A stretch of 64,000 nucleotides of DNA from Manihot esculenta (Eukaryota > Streptophyta > Magnoliopsida > Malpighiales > Euphorbiaceae). Every line of letters begins with the position of its first letter. Within the stretch, counting starts at the first letter, position 1. Positions 1-11,166 of the stretch are shown piece after piece. A model generated the notes under the pieces. The model searched no databases, was not told the origin of the DNA, and saw only the letters and a list, made by a program, of their open reading frames with translations. Both the position numbers and the translations under genes were made by a program. The stretch is from NCBI RefSeq assembly GCF_001659605.2, contig NC_035176.2, positions 30,746,716-30,810,715 on the forward strand, written 5' to 3'.

Positions 1-987
1 CTAGATACCCAAGATGAGGCCTTTGAAGAAACGGGCTGGAAATTAGTTCATGGTGATGTTTTCCGTCCGCCTTCTAATTACAGTTTATTGTGTGTATATG
101 CTGGAACAGGCATCCAAGTTTTGGGGATGACTCTTGCCACAATGATTTTTGCATTGTTGGGTTTCCTTTCACCTGCCAACCGTGGTGGCCTGATGACAGC
201 CATGGTCCTTTTATGGGTTTTCACGGGCTTATTTGCAGGATACTCATCAGCTCGTTTGTATAAAATGTTCAAAGGCACACAGTGGAAGAGGGTCACCTTG
301 AGAACAGCCTTCACATTCCCTGCTATACTTTTTACCATTTTCTTCGTGCTGAATGCATTAATTTGGTGTGAGAAATCTTCTGGAGCAGTTCCTTTTGGAA
401 CAATGTTTACTCTGATGTTCTTATGGTTTGGAATATCAGTGCCATTGGTTTTCATTGGCAGTTATTTGGGTTTCAGAAAGCCAGCAATTGAAGATCCCAT
501 TAAAACTAACAAAATCCCAAGGCAGATTCCTTTGCGGGCATGGTATACAAAACCAATATTCTGCATTCTTATTGGAGGCATACTTCCATTTGGAGCAGTG
601 TTCATTGAGCTGTTCTTCATGTTGACATCTATATGGCTAAACCAGTTCTATTACATGTTTGGTTTCCTCTTCATCGTCTTTGTCATTCTAATAATCACTT
701 GTGCTGAGATAACAATCGTGCTCTGCTACTTTCAGCTGTGCAGTGAAGATTATAACTGGTGGTGGAGATCCTACTTGACTGCAGGCTCTTCTGCTCTCTA
801 CCTTTTCTTATACTCGGGCTTCTATTTCTTCACCAAGTTGGAAATTACAAAGCTGGTTTCTGGCATTCTTTACTTTGGATACATGTTAATTGGATCATAC
901 ACCTTCTTTGTGTTAACTGGGTCTACTGGTTTCTATGGATGCTTGTGGTTTGTGAGGAAGATCTACTCCTCTGTGAAGATTGACTAG
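1..987 (+). CDS. Transmembrane 9 superfamily (TM9SF/EMP70) protein, C-terminal part
   Basis: The frame is open from base 1 to the TAG at 985-987, so the gene starts outside the window and 328 residues are visible; the family is usually about 640-660 residues. About eight hydrophobic helices can be counted, matching the membrane half of EMP70/TM9SF proteins, which normally have a lumenal N-terminal domain followed by nine helices. Recognisable stretches are FLSPANRGGL, GSYLGFRKPAIEDP and CSEDYNWWWRS. The protein ends KIYSSVKID, carrying the KxD/E tail that in plant EMP proteins holds them in the Golgi. The known role is endomembrane sorting. No intron is seen in this part. A poly(A) signal (AATAAA, 1121-1126) follows 134 bases after the stop. 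Family assignment is very safe; the exact paralogue is not determinable. Confidence 0.95.
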   Translation, partial: LDTQDEAFEETGWKLVHGDVFRPPSNYSLLCVYAGTGIQVLGMTLATMIFALLGFLSPANRGGLMTAMVLLWVFTGLFAGYSSARLYKMFKGTQWKRVTLRTAFTFPAILFTIFFVLNALIWCEKSSGAVPFGTMFTLMFLWFGISVPLVFIGSYLGFRKPAIEDPIKTNKIPRQIPLRAWYTKPIFCILIGGILPFGAVFIELFFMLTSIWLNQFYYMFGFLFIVFVILIITCAEITIVLCYFQLCSEDYNWWWRSYLTAGSSALYLFLYSGFYFFTKLEITKLVSGILYFGYMLIGSYTFFVLTGSTGFYGCLWFVRKIYSSVKID

Positions 988-3163
988 CCTATGGCCATGA
1001 GCCGCAGATATGGAACAAGCCTCATCTAACAAACTTGGAAAACTGATACTAGAACTAGTTGTAGACTAGAAATGCTGTATAATTACGAAAAAGAAATTAC
1101 GGGTTTCTTTGCTGGTCAAGAATAAAGATTGTATTAACCATGGGTGATCAGATAATGTGAAGTGGGTGCCAACTTGAACATTTTAGATGCGACTCAGAAG
1201 CTTCACTTCTCATCAGGACTCTGGTCTCCCATCAAATTGGTCGCTGCCACACCCAAGTTCGTAACGGTTATTTTCCTTAAAAAAGCAAGCCTATTTTTAT
1301 AGAAGTGGACATTGAGAATATTTTCTATCTAAACCCATTGGGCTGCCTAGAATCCATGACATTGTCCAAAGTCCATATTACGCTACGCCCTTTCGCCTTG
1401 TCTACCACTATCCACCATATTTCATTTGAAGGTTCTTAGCCCATATTTGTAAGGTCCATAAAATTTGTCTTTATTTAGTAGGTCCATAAATCATTTTCTA
1501 TTTGGGGAGTTTCTATGATAATTTTTTGAAAAAAAAAATTTGTTAAATAAATTTAATAACTAACATTACATAAATTATAAATCAAATCAAATCCAGTAGT
1601 TAAATAGAAAATATGAATAAGTGAATAAAAAATGAAATTAATTATAGAAGGCATCTTATCCCAAAAAATTATTTATTTATTTATTTTATTAATTATCACT
1701 TGATACGAAGATCAGATTATGATTTGATTTGTGAAGTCTAGAATTTGACTTTGAGGGTGGATTAATTAAGCATTGAAATTGATGCTTAAGCAATACCTAG
1801 TGGAGAGATTATTAATGAAGGGCTAAGTGATTTAAGAATCATTGCTCCATAATCAAAAATAATATTTATTTATGATTTTGACTTCCTTTCTCAATCTCAT
1901 TACCATCAATCCTATGTTCATTTAAGTCAAATCCTCTTCTTTGTATTGATTTATGAGATTGTGGTTTCAATAGTTTTGTCAAATTTTGGAATTTAGTGTT
2001 TGTTTGAAATTGAAATTTTAATTTATTTTTAGAAAAATAGTGGGACAAAATAGTAATACATATGTTTTTATTATGCTAGGATAACACATATACCTAAAAT
2101 CATGTCAACATGGGTATGGTTAAACTTGAGCTATTGCTTAGGATGGGCCATGATGCCCAAAAGATCTTATTAAGAGAAATAAGTCAGTATGTTAAATCAA
2201 GGAACCTATTACTCCCGACATTACTGTCATCATGTTAAGCCGTACAATATCTTAATTTGAATTTGACTAAATTTGAATTTGATTTTTTAAGAGATTAAAT
2301 TAAATTTTTATTGAGTTGAATTTTCAATAATAAATTATATAATTTAATTTTTTTTTTTTTTTTAAATGGGAGATGGGGGATTCGAACCTGAGATCTATCA
2401 AGTTTAACCGGATGCACTTACCATCAGACTAAACCTGAGAGTGCATAATTTAATCTATTTAAATCTCTGATCATAATAACAAATGGGTCACATTAATTAA
2501 GACTAGTATATGGTGGAGCTTATCGCCACCAAGATTTTCATGCTTCCATGCATAATAAAAATATTATTGTTATATATAATCATAATATTATAAAATAAAT
2601 GAAATAATTAATGGGACATGATTTTAGGGTTAATAGTTGAGATTAGGAGACAAATCACTAATTAAATATTCATTAATGATTCTTCATGTAGGGAAGGAGT
2701 GTCACTTCTCCTTGGAAATAATACTTTATTAGAAAAAAAAAAGATATTTTTGACAATATTAGATCTTGACATGCCAATCAAACAAATATCTATGGGATTT
2801 TTTTATTTTGCATGTTAAATTTCTAATGGATTATTATGCATGGAATAACCAAGCTATATAATTTTTCTTGTAACATAAAAAAAAAGTTAAAAATAAGTTT
2901 TTCAGACTTCTCAATTATTTATCTGAAAATAAAAAGTGATGCAAAAAAAAAATGATTAAATTCTTTCTAGGAACTCTTCGTTTATTAAAAATTTTAAATT
3001 TAAAGGAAAATTTAAAGACAAAAAGGATTAAAAAATTATATTTATTAAATACAACATTTTTGTATATATTTTCCCTGATGGAATGTTCCTCCTATTTATT
3101 TAAAGTTATTTTTTTTCCTTTTATAAACCATATGTTATCCTATATATACTTATTCCATTAATC
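988..3163. other. Intergenic DNA downstream of TM9SF gene
   Basis: The first 150 bases or so are the likely 3' UTR of the TM9SF gene with AATAAA at 1121-1126. The rest is AT-rich with many A and T runs and no supported coding region. It holds one tRNA-derived SINE (separate entry). Confidence 0.7.
2349..2444 (-). mobile_element. tRNA-derived SINE with target-site duplication
   Basis: Read on the minus strand, the unit starts GCACTCTCAGG, has a Pol III A box-like TAGTCTGATGG (10 of 11 to TRGYNNARNGG) and a perfect B box GGTTCGAATCC about 40 bases later, and ends in a run of A (16 T on the plus strand, 2348-2363). It is flanked by exact 10-bp direct repeats, ATAATTTAAT at 2339-2348 and 2445-2454. 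This is what an LTR-less, poly(A)-tailed tRNA-derived SINE should look like. It is not a working tRNA gene: there is no acceptor stem pairing. AT-richness makes the flanking repeat slightly less decisive. Confidence 0.7.
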
Positions 3164-3241
3164 TGGATTCATGTCAGATAGACTCATTAAAGTAGCAAAA
3201 TGTGGATTCATGTCAGACAGACTCATTAAACAAGCAAAATG
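3164..3241. repeat. 39-bp tandem duplication
   Basis: Two adjacent 39-bp units (3164-3202 and 3203-3241) start TGGATTCATGTCAGA and differ at only a few bases. They end about 20 bp before the left LTR of the gypsy element. Confidence 0.8.
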
Positions 3242-3260
3242 ATTCCGCTTCGTATCCAGG

Positions 3261-3667
3261 TGATATGGAGCCATTAACCTTGAATTTTATGATAAACTTG
3301 GACCAGACTTAACTTCTGTTATTGATGTCTGTTGAAGGTCCACAATAATTTTTTGAAAAGAGAATTTTAAGATGCACGACTTTCAAAAGTGTGACGAGGA
3401 TCACAAGTCTGTCACAAAGTTTAAAGCAAAAATTTCATAGTTTAGAAGGTCAATTTTGTAATTTTATTATTTTTTTAGATTTTTTCATAATTTTTCATAT
3501 TGGAGTTTTTTCTATTATAAAAGTCATTTTCTTAACTGTTTGAGACACTTTTCAATTTTCAAGAATTTAATAAGAAATTTCGGTTTCTAGCTTTTTATTT
3601 TCTAAATTTCATTTTAACCAAATGTTATTCGTTAAAACTCCTGACAGAGCCTAAAAGTCCTATTTCA
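3261..3667 (+). repeat. 5' LTR of the gypsy element
   Basis: Begins TGATATGGAG and ends TATTTCA, so it has the TG...CA ends of an LTR. It aligns along its full length with 7834-8249; shared landmarks include GGTCCACAATAATTTTTT and GACTTTCAAAAGT. Length 407 bp. Confidence 0.8.
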
Positions 3668-3669
3668 GT

Positions 3670-3681
3670 TGGTATCAAAGC
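3670..3681 (+). other. Primer-binding site (initiator Met tRNA)
   Basis: TGGTATCAAAGC, two bases after the 5' LTR, is one base different from the plant tRNA-iMet primer-binding site TGGTATCAGAGC. Confidence 0.85.
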
Positions 3682-3692
3682 GAAGTTCATAC

Positions 3693-6600
3693 ATGGCTGA
3701 TAATCAAGAGATGCGACTCGCTGCAATTAAGGCATCCTTGGCAGAATTGAGGGAGATGATCGGACAGCTAGCCCTATAATGGGGTAATAACCAACCTATC
3801 ACAACCAAACACCCACAGCCAGTTCCAAATCCTGTAATCGCAAATTTTCAACAAGATTATCGCGAAAGATACAAAATAAAGATAGACCTTCAAAACTTTT
3901 TTTGTTCGTTGGATGTAGAATCTGTCCTTGATTGGTTAATGGAGGTTGATCGATTTTTCGAAGTTACAAATATAAAGGAGGATCAAAGGGTTGCAATTAT
4001 TGCTTACAAATTAAAGGGTAGTGCAGCAGCATGGTGGAATTCTGTTCAAAATGAATGCTATCACAGGAAGCTGGAACCTATATGAAACTGGTTGTTGATG
4101 AAGCAGATGATTGAACATTGGTTCTTACCTAGTGATCACACCCATTTTTTATATAATCGGTATCATGACTGTATTCAAGGAAGTCGAAGGGTGAATAAAT
4201 ATACAGAGGAGTTTTTACGGTTGTAAGTGAGGTGTGATAACTGTGAGAACGAAGTCCAGCAGGTTGCTCATTATCAGAGGAGACTGAATCACGAAATTCG
4301 TTGTATGATGGGAGTAGCTGCGATTTTCACTTTGACAGATGTCAATGAGATGGCGAAAAGAGCGAAAGAACGTGTTGAATGGTAGTTTCGACATCAGTCT
4401 AATCAGAATTTTAATTATAGAAATTATAGTTCGATCAAAATTCAGCAGTATAGAGGTAATTACAGTAGACAGCCTTCTAGAGCTGTAAATTCTGGTAATC
4501 ATTAGAATAATGTAAAAGAAAAGCGAGACAGTAAGGGAAAGGCAGTCATCAATACAACAGACAAAGAAGGCAAAACCAATCCTTATCAGAAACCAACTGA
4601 AGACATATGTTATCGTTGCAGGCAATCTGGATATCGATCGAATAATTTTCTAGAATGCAGGGGAGTTAATAATGATCGTTAACAGGTTAATGTCGTTGAA
4701 GAGATGGTTGAATCTGAGGAGGAAGTAGATGAAGATATTGGTTTATTACTGGTTCTGAAGATGGGGAGGTTACCTATATAGTGAAGAAAATTTTATGCTC
4801 GACGAAATAGGAGGATGAGACGTAAAGAAGAAAGATTTTCCAGACGAAGTGTCGAGTGAGAGAAGTGATTTGCCGGCTAATTATAGATAGTTGCAGTTGT
4901 AAGAATCTAATAGTTAAGCAATTGGTGGAGAAACTGCAATTGCCTACATAGTCTCACCCTTCGCTGTACAAAGTTGGGTGAATTAAGAAAGGTCCGGCAA
5001 TTGAAATCAATAGAATCTAAAAGAGTGCCTATTTCAATTGGTAAATCTTATATTAAATCTGTTAATTGTGATGTTGTGGACATGTATTGCTGTGGAATTT
5101 TGTTAGGTCATCCTTGGCAGTTTGATATTGATGCATTGCATAAAGGGAAGGAGAATTCATATATGTTTATATAGAATCGGAAGAATATTACTATTTTGCC
5201 TTCTAATTCTGCGAAACATTTTAAAGCGGAAGGGAAAACTGCTGTTGCTATTTTTGCAGGAGTGCAAAGGCTATCAGGTGCAATTGAGAAGTCTGGAGGC
5301 ATACTAGCTTTATTAGTGAGCATAAAAGGAGAAGTGGATGATGCACTATCTTTACCACCACCCGTCAAAAAGCTGTTGGAGGAGTTTCCTAAGGTAGTGG
5401 AGGAACCTTCAAAGCTTCCACCTTTGCGAGATATTCAACATCAGATTGATCTCATTCCTGGATCCAAATTACTGAATCTGCTTCATTACAAGATGAGCCC
5501 AAAAGAGAGTAAAATCCTTCAAGAACAGGTTGAAGAGTTATTGAAGAAGGGGCATATTCAGGAGAACATTAGTCCTTGTGGTGTCCCTGCCTTATTAATT
5601 CTAAAGAAAGATGAAACTTGGAGAATATGTGTGGATAGTAGAGCCATCAATAGGATTACGATTCAGTATCAATTTCCTATTCCTCGCCTAGATGACATGT
5701 TGGATCAGTTATCAGAGTCTGAAGACTTCTCTAAGATCGATCTTAAAAGTGGCTATCACCAAGTTCGATTTAAGGAGGGAGATAAATGGAAGACAACCTT
5801 TAAAACTAAAGAAGGCTTGTATGAGTGGCTTGTTATACCGTTTGGTTTGATGAATGCACCTAGCATGTTTATGCGGCTTATGAACCAAGTTTTGCATCAT
5901 TTCTTACGCAAATTCATGGTTGTTTATTTTGATGACATCTTGATTTTTAGTCGCAATGAAGAAAAATATTTACAGTACATCCGTCAAGTCATGACAACCT
6001 TATAAGAAAATGAGTTAGTTATTAATTTAAAAAAAATGAATCTATATGACGGAGCATGTTCTGTTTCTTGGATCTGTTGTTAGTGCAGAAGTGATACATG
6101 TTAATGAGAAGAAGGTAGAAGTAATACGAAACTGGCCTATTTATAGAAGTATTACATAAGTTCACAGCTTTCATAGACTTGCTACTTTCTATTGGTGTTT
6201 TATCTGAAATTTTAACAGTATCGTTGCTCCTATTACAGATTGTTTGAAAAAAAAGAGAGTCCATAAATTTACTTGGACTGACTCTGCCAACAAAAGTTTT
6301 AAGGAGATTAAAGATAAACTTACTTTTGCCCTTATTCTTTCTCTACCTAATTTTGATAAATTGTTTGAGGTTGAATGTGATGCTTATGGAGTTGAGATTG
6401 ATTATTCACACATATCATCAATCTTTGATTCACTTTAAGACTAAAAAACATGTGAATAAAATGCATACTAGATGGGCAGCTTATTTTGGAGTTTTTCATT
6501 ATGTCATAAAACATAAGACTGGCCATAGTAATAAGGTAGCAGACACTTTGAGTAGGAGGGCTAATTTGTTGATTACAGTTAGTCAAGAGGTCATAAGTTT

Positions 6601-7846
6601 TGAATTTTTGAAAGATTTATATGTTGCAGATGATGATTTTGCTGATATATGGGCGAAGGTCCAAACTCATCAGCCGCTGATGGGTTCTTGATACATGATA
6701 GATTTATTTTTAAGGAGAATGGGTTATGCATTTCTCATTATTCTCTACGAAAAAAATTGATTCGAGAGGTCCATGATGGATGTTTGAGTGGTCATTTGAG
6801 GCGTGACAAGACTATTATTGGTTTAGAGGAGCATTTTTATTAGCCATAATTGAAAAAGAATACAGGACGGATAGTACAGAGGTGCTCAGTTTGTCAAACT
6901 CAAAAGGGTCATATCCAGAATACGGGCTCATATACTCCATTACCTATTCTAGAATACCCTTGGGAGGACTTGACTATGGATTTTATTCTTGATCTTCCAT
7001 GTACTCAACGTGAATCTGATTCCATTTTTGTTATCGTTGACAAGTTCTCCAAAATAATATATTTCATTCCTTGCAAGAAATCTAATAATACTTCTCATAT
7101 TGCAAAACTGTTTTTCTAGGAAATTGTTCATTTACATGTATTGTTAAGACCATTACTTCTGACAAAGATGTGAAGTTTTTAGCCCACTTCTGGATGACTT
7201 TATGGAAGTGTTTTGCGACTGAACTTCGATACAGTGGTGCTGCTCATCCTCAAACTGATAGCCAAACTGAAATGGTGAACCACACTTTTAGCAATCATCT
7301 GCATTGCATTTGCAGTAATAAGAAAATTGCTTGAGATTATTATCTTGTCCAAGCAGAATTTGCTTACAATAATTCTGTCCACAGCTCTACAAAGATATCA
7401 TCCTCTACAGTTGTGTACAAGAGAATATCAGCACATACAGTTGATCTTATTGTCCTTTCTATAGGTTTTCAAGTATTGCAGCAAACAACTTAGCAAATTA
7501 GCATGTAGACGTTTTCAAACTAGTACAACAATGTCTTGTGGAAGCCAATGACAAGTATAAAGCTGCAGTTGATAAACATAGGCATTTCAAGTCCTTCAAT
7601 ATCGGTGATGAAGTTATGGTGTATCTGCACAAGGAACGTGGTGGGGGACAGAAAAAACTTGACTCAAAGAAGATTAGTTTATTTCGGATTATTCAGAAGA
7701 TTAATGATAATGTCTATATGTTTGATCTCCTAAGTTATATGAAAATTTTCAAGGCGTTTAACGTGACGGATCTATTTCAGTGCTACGCTGCTGATGATAA
7801 TTCGAGATCAAATTCTTTACAAGTAGAGGAGAATGATACAGAGTAA
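3693..7846 (+). pseudogene. Broken gag-pol of the gypsy element
   Basis: Gag probably started at the ATG at 3693. It is interrupted by stops (for example within 25 codons) and ends with a decayed zinc knuckle near 4608-4660 (CYRC, but the His is replaced). The protease tail reads CCGILLGHPWQFD near 5088-5130. Reverse transcriptase is the best preserved part, open 5196-6005, with YFDDILIFSRN carrying the catalytic Asp pair. RNase H is internally deleted near 6395-6435: its first motif VECDAYG is followed almost at once by the late motif KTGHSNKVADTLSRR. Integrase starts near 6740 with a zinc-binding region and DFILDLPCTQRESD. Several frameshifts separate these parts, so no polyprotein can be made. 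Confidence 0.9.
7825..7833 (+). other. Polypurine tract
   Basis: AGAGGAGAA lies directly before the 3' LTR start at 7834, where plus-strand DNA synthesis is primed. Confidence 0.6.
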
Positions 7847-8249
7847 TTAGTTTTGAATTTTATAGCAGATTTAGACCACGCCTAACTTCTACTACCGATG
7901 TCAATTGGAGGTCCACAATAATTTTTTTTAAAAAAAATTTCGAGACGCATGACTTTCAAAAGTATGATGAGTACCATAGGTCTAGTCACAAAGTTCAAAA
8001 CGAAAATTCTGATCGTTTAAGAGTTAATTTTACAATTTCATTATTTTTTAAAATTTTTTCATAACTTTTCATATTAAACTTTTTTCTATTATAAATAATT
8101 TTTTTATTGGCTGGTTGAGATATGATCTAATTTTTAAGAGAATTTAATAAAAAATTTAAATTTTTAGCATTTTATTTTCTAAATTTCATTTTAACAGTTA
8201 AAACATTATTAATTAAAATTTTTAATATAGTTTAAATAGTTCTATTTCA
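7834..8249 (+). repeat. 3' LTR of the gypsy element
   Basis: Begins TGATACAGAG and ends TATTTCA, 416 bp, homologous to 3261-3667 throughout. The stop of the last pol reading frame (7844-7846) lies inside it. Confidence 0.8.
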
Positions 8250-9350
8250 CCAGAGTTTGAAGAGGTTCTATCTGGTCCATTTAAGGTAAAGTTATTCTTT
8301 TTTTTTTTTAATTATATGATAATGCCTTTTTTTTCTGTTTAAAAAATTTGTGGAATTTTTCTTTTTCTTTTTATATAAATTTAATAATAATAAAAGGTAT
8401 TTCCTTTTTTCTTTTGAGAAGCTTTTGTTTTTCATGGAAGTTAAAAGTTAAAATATCAAAAGCTCTTTTTTAATAATTACTTGATCAATTAAATGTTTTT
8501 TTTATATAAATTTAATAATTATTATTATTTTCTTTTTTTATGAAAATATAAATTTTTTTAAATTTATTCAAATATATTTATGATCAGATTAAATCTGTGA
8601 GTGCGATCAATTAAATGTTATAATTGTAATATAAATATATAGAAATATTTAAATAATATTGAAGAGTGCATATGATCTTTGTAGATATTATTTTATATTA
8701 ATTAGAAAATTATTTTTAATATATATGATCTAGTGGATGTTTATATACATAAAGACGAGTACCACTACTCTCATATTGCTCCAAAATTCAATTATTTGAA
8801 GCATAAAAGGATTAAAGAAAATTAAAATAAAAAAAGCTCAATAATGATTATTTCCTTTGCATTATTATTATTATTATTATTATTTACAGTTATTATTGGT
8901 CAACTCTAGATTGGGATCATTACAATTTACATGGGTTTGACCCATCCAACGATTGCCCATCAACTGATCAGAACGAATGAATTGATCAGCTGGTGGGCCG
9001 TCCATAGCCCATTTTACATGTGAGCTGGTTGGTGAAAGGCACTATCAACCTTTAATTGTTCTTCCCCATCTGCATAATAATTTCATTTTCTTCGCCGTTA
9101 GTTACCGTTTCATAGCTTCAATTTTTTGCCCTAGCAGTAAAAAATGGCTTCCACAATTGACATTAATTGGGACTCTGATGTTATAAATGGCACTGAGAAA
9201 CCCTAGGGAGATGATTTTAGAGAGTGGTTTTCTTTTGGGTATCAGCAAATATTTACTAATATTCAAGAAAAGTAGTGCCCTGTCTTTATTAGAGAAAAAT
9301 AAATAAATAAATTATGTAAAAAGAAGCAGCAGACACACACCCTTTTCTCT
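8250..9350. other. Intergenic DNA before PAO5
   Basis: AT-rich with an (ATT)n microsatellite near 8862-8885. A 23-base SINE remnant is listed separately. No coding region is seen. The right end is the upstream region of the PAO5 gene. Confidence 0.6.
8582..8604 (-). repeat. Fragment of the same SINE family as 2349-2444
   Basis: On the minus strand it reads GCACTCACAGATTTAATCTG, matching the head of the SINE at 2444 at most positions. Only about 23 bases remain, so this is a truncated or decayed copy. Confidence 0.4.
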
Positions 9351-9357
9351 TATAAAT
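9351..9357 (+). promoter_or_regulatory. Probable TATA box of PAO5
   Basis: TATAAAT lies about 130 bases before the ATG in a CT-rich stretch typical of plant leaders. The interval to 9487 contains no upstream ATG after the likely start of transcription. Confidence 0.5.
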
Positions 9358-9486
9358 TTCTTCATATCAGTAATTCAATATCACCTCACAGATTCTTTTC
9401 TGCACTCTTTTCTACCTTTTCCCTCTGTTTCTGGTTGTTGTCATCTTTCCTTTCTTTGTGCTGCTGAATCTTGCTACCTAGCAACA

Positions 9487-11166
9487 ATGGTGGCGAAGAA
9501 GCCAAGAGTTGTGATTATTGGAGCAGGAATGGCTGGTCTCACGGCTGCAAACAAGCTCTACACTTCTGCTAGCTCAAAAGACTTGTTTGAGCTCTGTGTT
9601 GTGGAAGGTGGCAACAGAATTGGTGGCAGAATCAACACTTCTGAATTTGGTGGTGACCGGATAGAGATGGGAGCAACATGGATCCATGGCATTGGAGGCA
9701 GCCCAGTTCACAAAATTGCTCAACAAATCAATTCCCTTGAGTCTGAGCAGCCATGGGAGTGCATGGATGGATACATGGACGAGCCAAAGACTGTAGTCGA
9801 AGGTGGGTTTGAGCTCAATCAATCACTGGTTGAGTCCATATCCACTCTTTTCAAGAACCTGATGGATTTTTCTCAGGGGAAATTGATTGAAAGCAGGGAA
9901 AACTCTCAAGGAGTTGATTTCTACAAGCTTGCAGCTAAAGCATATAAGACCTGTAAAAGCAATGGTGGTGTCTCTAGTAAGCTGAGTGTTGGTGCTTTTC
10001 TCCGACAAGGCTTGTCTGCTTACTGGGATTCTGTGAAAGATGAAGAAGAAAAGATGAAAGGGTATGGCAATTGCAGCAAAAAGTTGCTAGAGGAATCCAA
10101 TTTTGCAATGCATGAAAATGCACAAAGGACTTATACTTCTGCAGGAGATCTCCAGACTCTAGATTTTGATGCAGAAAGTGAGTATCGGATGTTTCCAGGC
10201 GAAGAAATCACCATTGCGAAAGGCTACTTAAGCATAATCGAATCACTGGCTTCTGTTCTGCCCAAGGGTCTAATCCAATTAGGCAAGAAGGTGGCAAGAA
10301 TCGAATGGCAACCTGAGGCTCAACAATCAATGGAAAATGGGTATGCGAATAGGCCAGTGAAGCTACATTTCTGCGATGGATCGGTTATGTGCTGCGACCA
10401 TGTTGTGGTCACAGTATCACTGGGAGTACTTAAAGCCGGAATCAGTCAAGATTCAGGTATGTTCAGTCCACCTCTTCCATTTTTCAAGACTCAGGCTATA
10501 ACAAAGCTTGGATATGGCGTTGTTAACAAGCTATTTTTGCAATTGAGTTCAAACCATGCTGGTGAAGACGAAGATTGCAGCAAGTTTCCCTTCTTGCAAA
10601 TGGCTTTTCATCGAGCAGACTCAGAGTTGAGGCATAAGAAGATACCTTGGTGGATGAGAAGGACAGCTTCAATATGTCCAATTTACAAGAACTCTAGCGT
10701 GTTGCTGTCTTGGTTTGCCGGAAAAGAAGCTGTTGAGCTTGAATCACTGAGTGATGAAGAGATTATTAATGGGGTTTCAGCATCAATATCTAGCTTTTTA
10801 CAATCACCCCAGAAGCAAGTTAATGGAAATTCTCTTGAATTCTGCAATGGAAGTGTGGGAAGCTCAAATGGAAATGAATTGAAATTCAGCAAGGTTTTGA
10901 AGAGCAAATGGGGGAGTGATCCTCTGTTCTTGGGATCTTACAGTTATGTAGCAGTTGGATCAAGTGGAGATGATATGGATTCATTAGCAGAGCCATTGCC
11001 TGTTAAGCTTGGCAGCCATGAATCTGCAGGGTGTCCTCCACTTCAAATTCTATTTGCAGGGGAGGCAACGCATAGAACTCACTATTCTACTACCCATGGT
11101 GCTTATGTTAGTGGCCTTAGAGAAGCCGACAGGCTTCTCCAACACTATCGTTGTGTTGGGGTTTAG
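9487..11166 (+). CDS. PAO5: Polyamine oxidase 5-like (FAD-dependent), intronless
   Basis: A single 559-residue exon. Residues 7-20 hold the FAD dinucleotide-binding motif GAGMAG (12-17), followed by VVEGGNRIGGRINTSEF and EMGATWIHGIGGSPV. The C-terminal flavin-contacting motif is FAGEATHRTHYSTTHGAY near residues 525-545. Mid-protein markers are TLDFDAESEYRMFPGEEITI and IPWWMRRTA. Arabidopsis PAO5 is also intronless and about 530 residues; it oxidises thermospermine/spermine back toward spermidine in the cytosol and tunes xylem development. This copy ends HYRCVGV with no peroxisomal SRL-type tail, which fits a cytosolic enzyme. The start is fixed by the match of the N-terminus to the family. 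Length is slightly greater than Arabidopsis because of acidic and Ser/Asn-rich inserts. Confidence 0.95.
   Translation: MVAKKPRVVIIGAGMAGLTAANKLYTSASSKDLFELCVVEGGNRIGGRINTSEFGGDRIEMGATWIHGIGGSPVHKIAQQINSLESEQPWECMDGYMDEPKTVVEGGFELNQSLVESISTLFKNLMDFSQGKLIESRENSQGVDFYKLAAKAYKTCKSNGGVSSKLSVGAFLRQGLSAYWDSVKDEEEKMKGYGNCSKKLLEESNFAMHENAQRTYTSAGDLQTLDFDAESEYRMFPGEEITIAKGYLSIIESLASVLPKGLIQLGKKVARIEWQPEAQQSMENGYANRPVKLHFCDGSVMCCDHVVVTVSLGVLKAGISQDSGMFSPPLPFFKTQAITKLGYGVVNKLFLQLSSNHAGEDEDCSKFPFLQMAFHRADSELRHKKIPWWMRRTASICPIYKNSSVLLSWFAGKEAVELESLSDEEIINGVSASISSFLQSPQKQVNGNSLEFCNGSVGSSNGNELKFSKVLKSKWGSDPLFLGSYSYVAVGSSGDDMDSLAEPLPVKLGSHESAGCPPLQILFAGEATHRTHYSTTHGAYVSGLREADRLLQHYRCVGV

Larger units (their letters stand above)
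3261..8249 (+). mobile_element. Degenerate Ty3/gypsy LTR retrotransposon
   Basis: A complete but decayed element of about 5.0 kb. LTRs lie at 3261-3667 and 7834-8249, a primer-binding site follows the first and a purine tract precedes the second. Domain order gag, protease, reverse transcriptase, RNase H, integrase identifies Ty3/gypsy. The flanks are CCAGG (3256-3260) and CCAGA (8250-8254), a 4-of-5 target-site duplication. The two LTRs have diverged strongly (roughly a quarter of bases in the stretches compared by eye), so the insertion is old. Integrase coding ends 13 bases inside the 3' LTR, a layout reported for CRM-type chromoviruses; clade assignment is tentative. Confidence 0.9.

Noticed and set aside
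78..455. 125-codon minus-strand open frame
   Set aside because: Antisense to the well supported TM9SF coding region.
2349..2444. A tRNA gene
   Set aside because: A and B boxes are present but no cloverleaf or acceptor stem; poly(A) and flanking duplication show a SINE.
4215..4625. 136-codon minus-strand open frame
   Set aside because: It lies antisense to the decayed gag of the gypsy element and has no family features.
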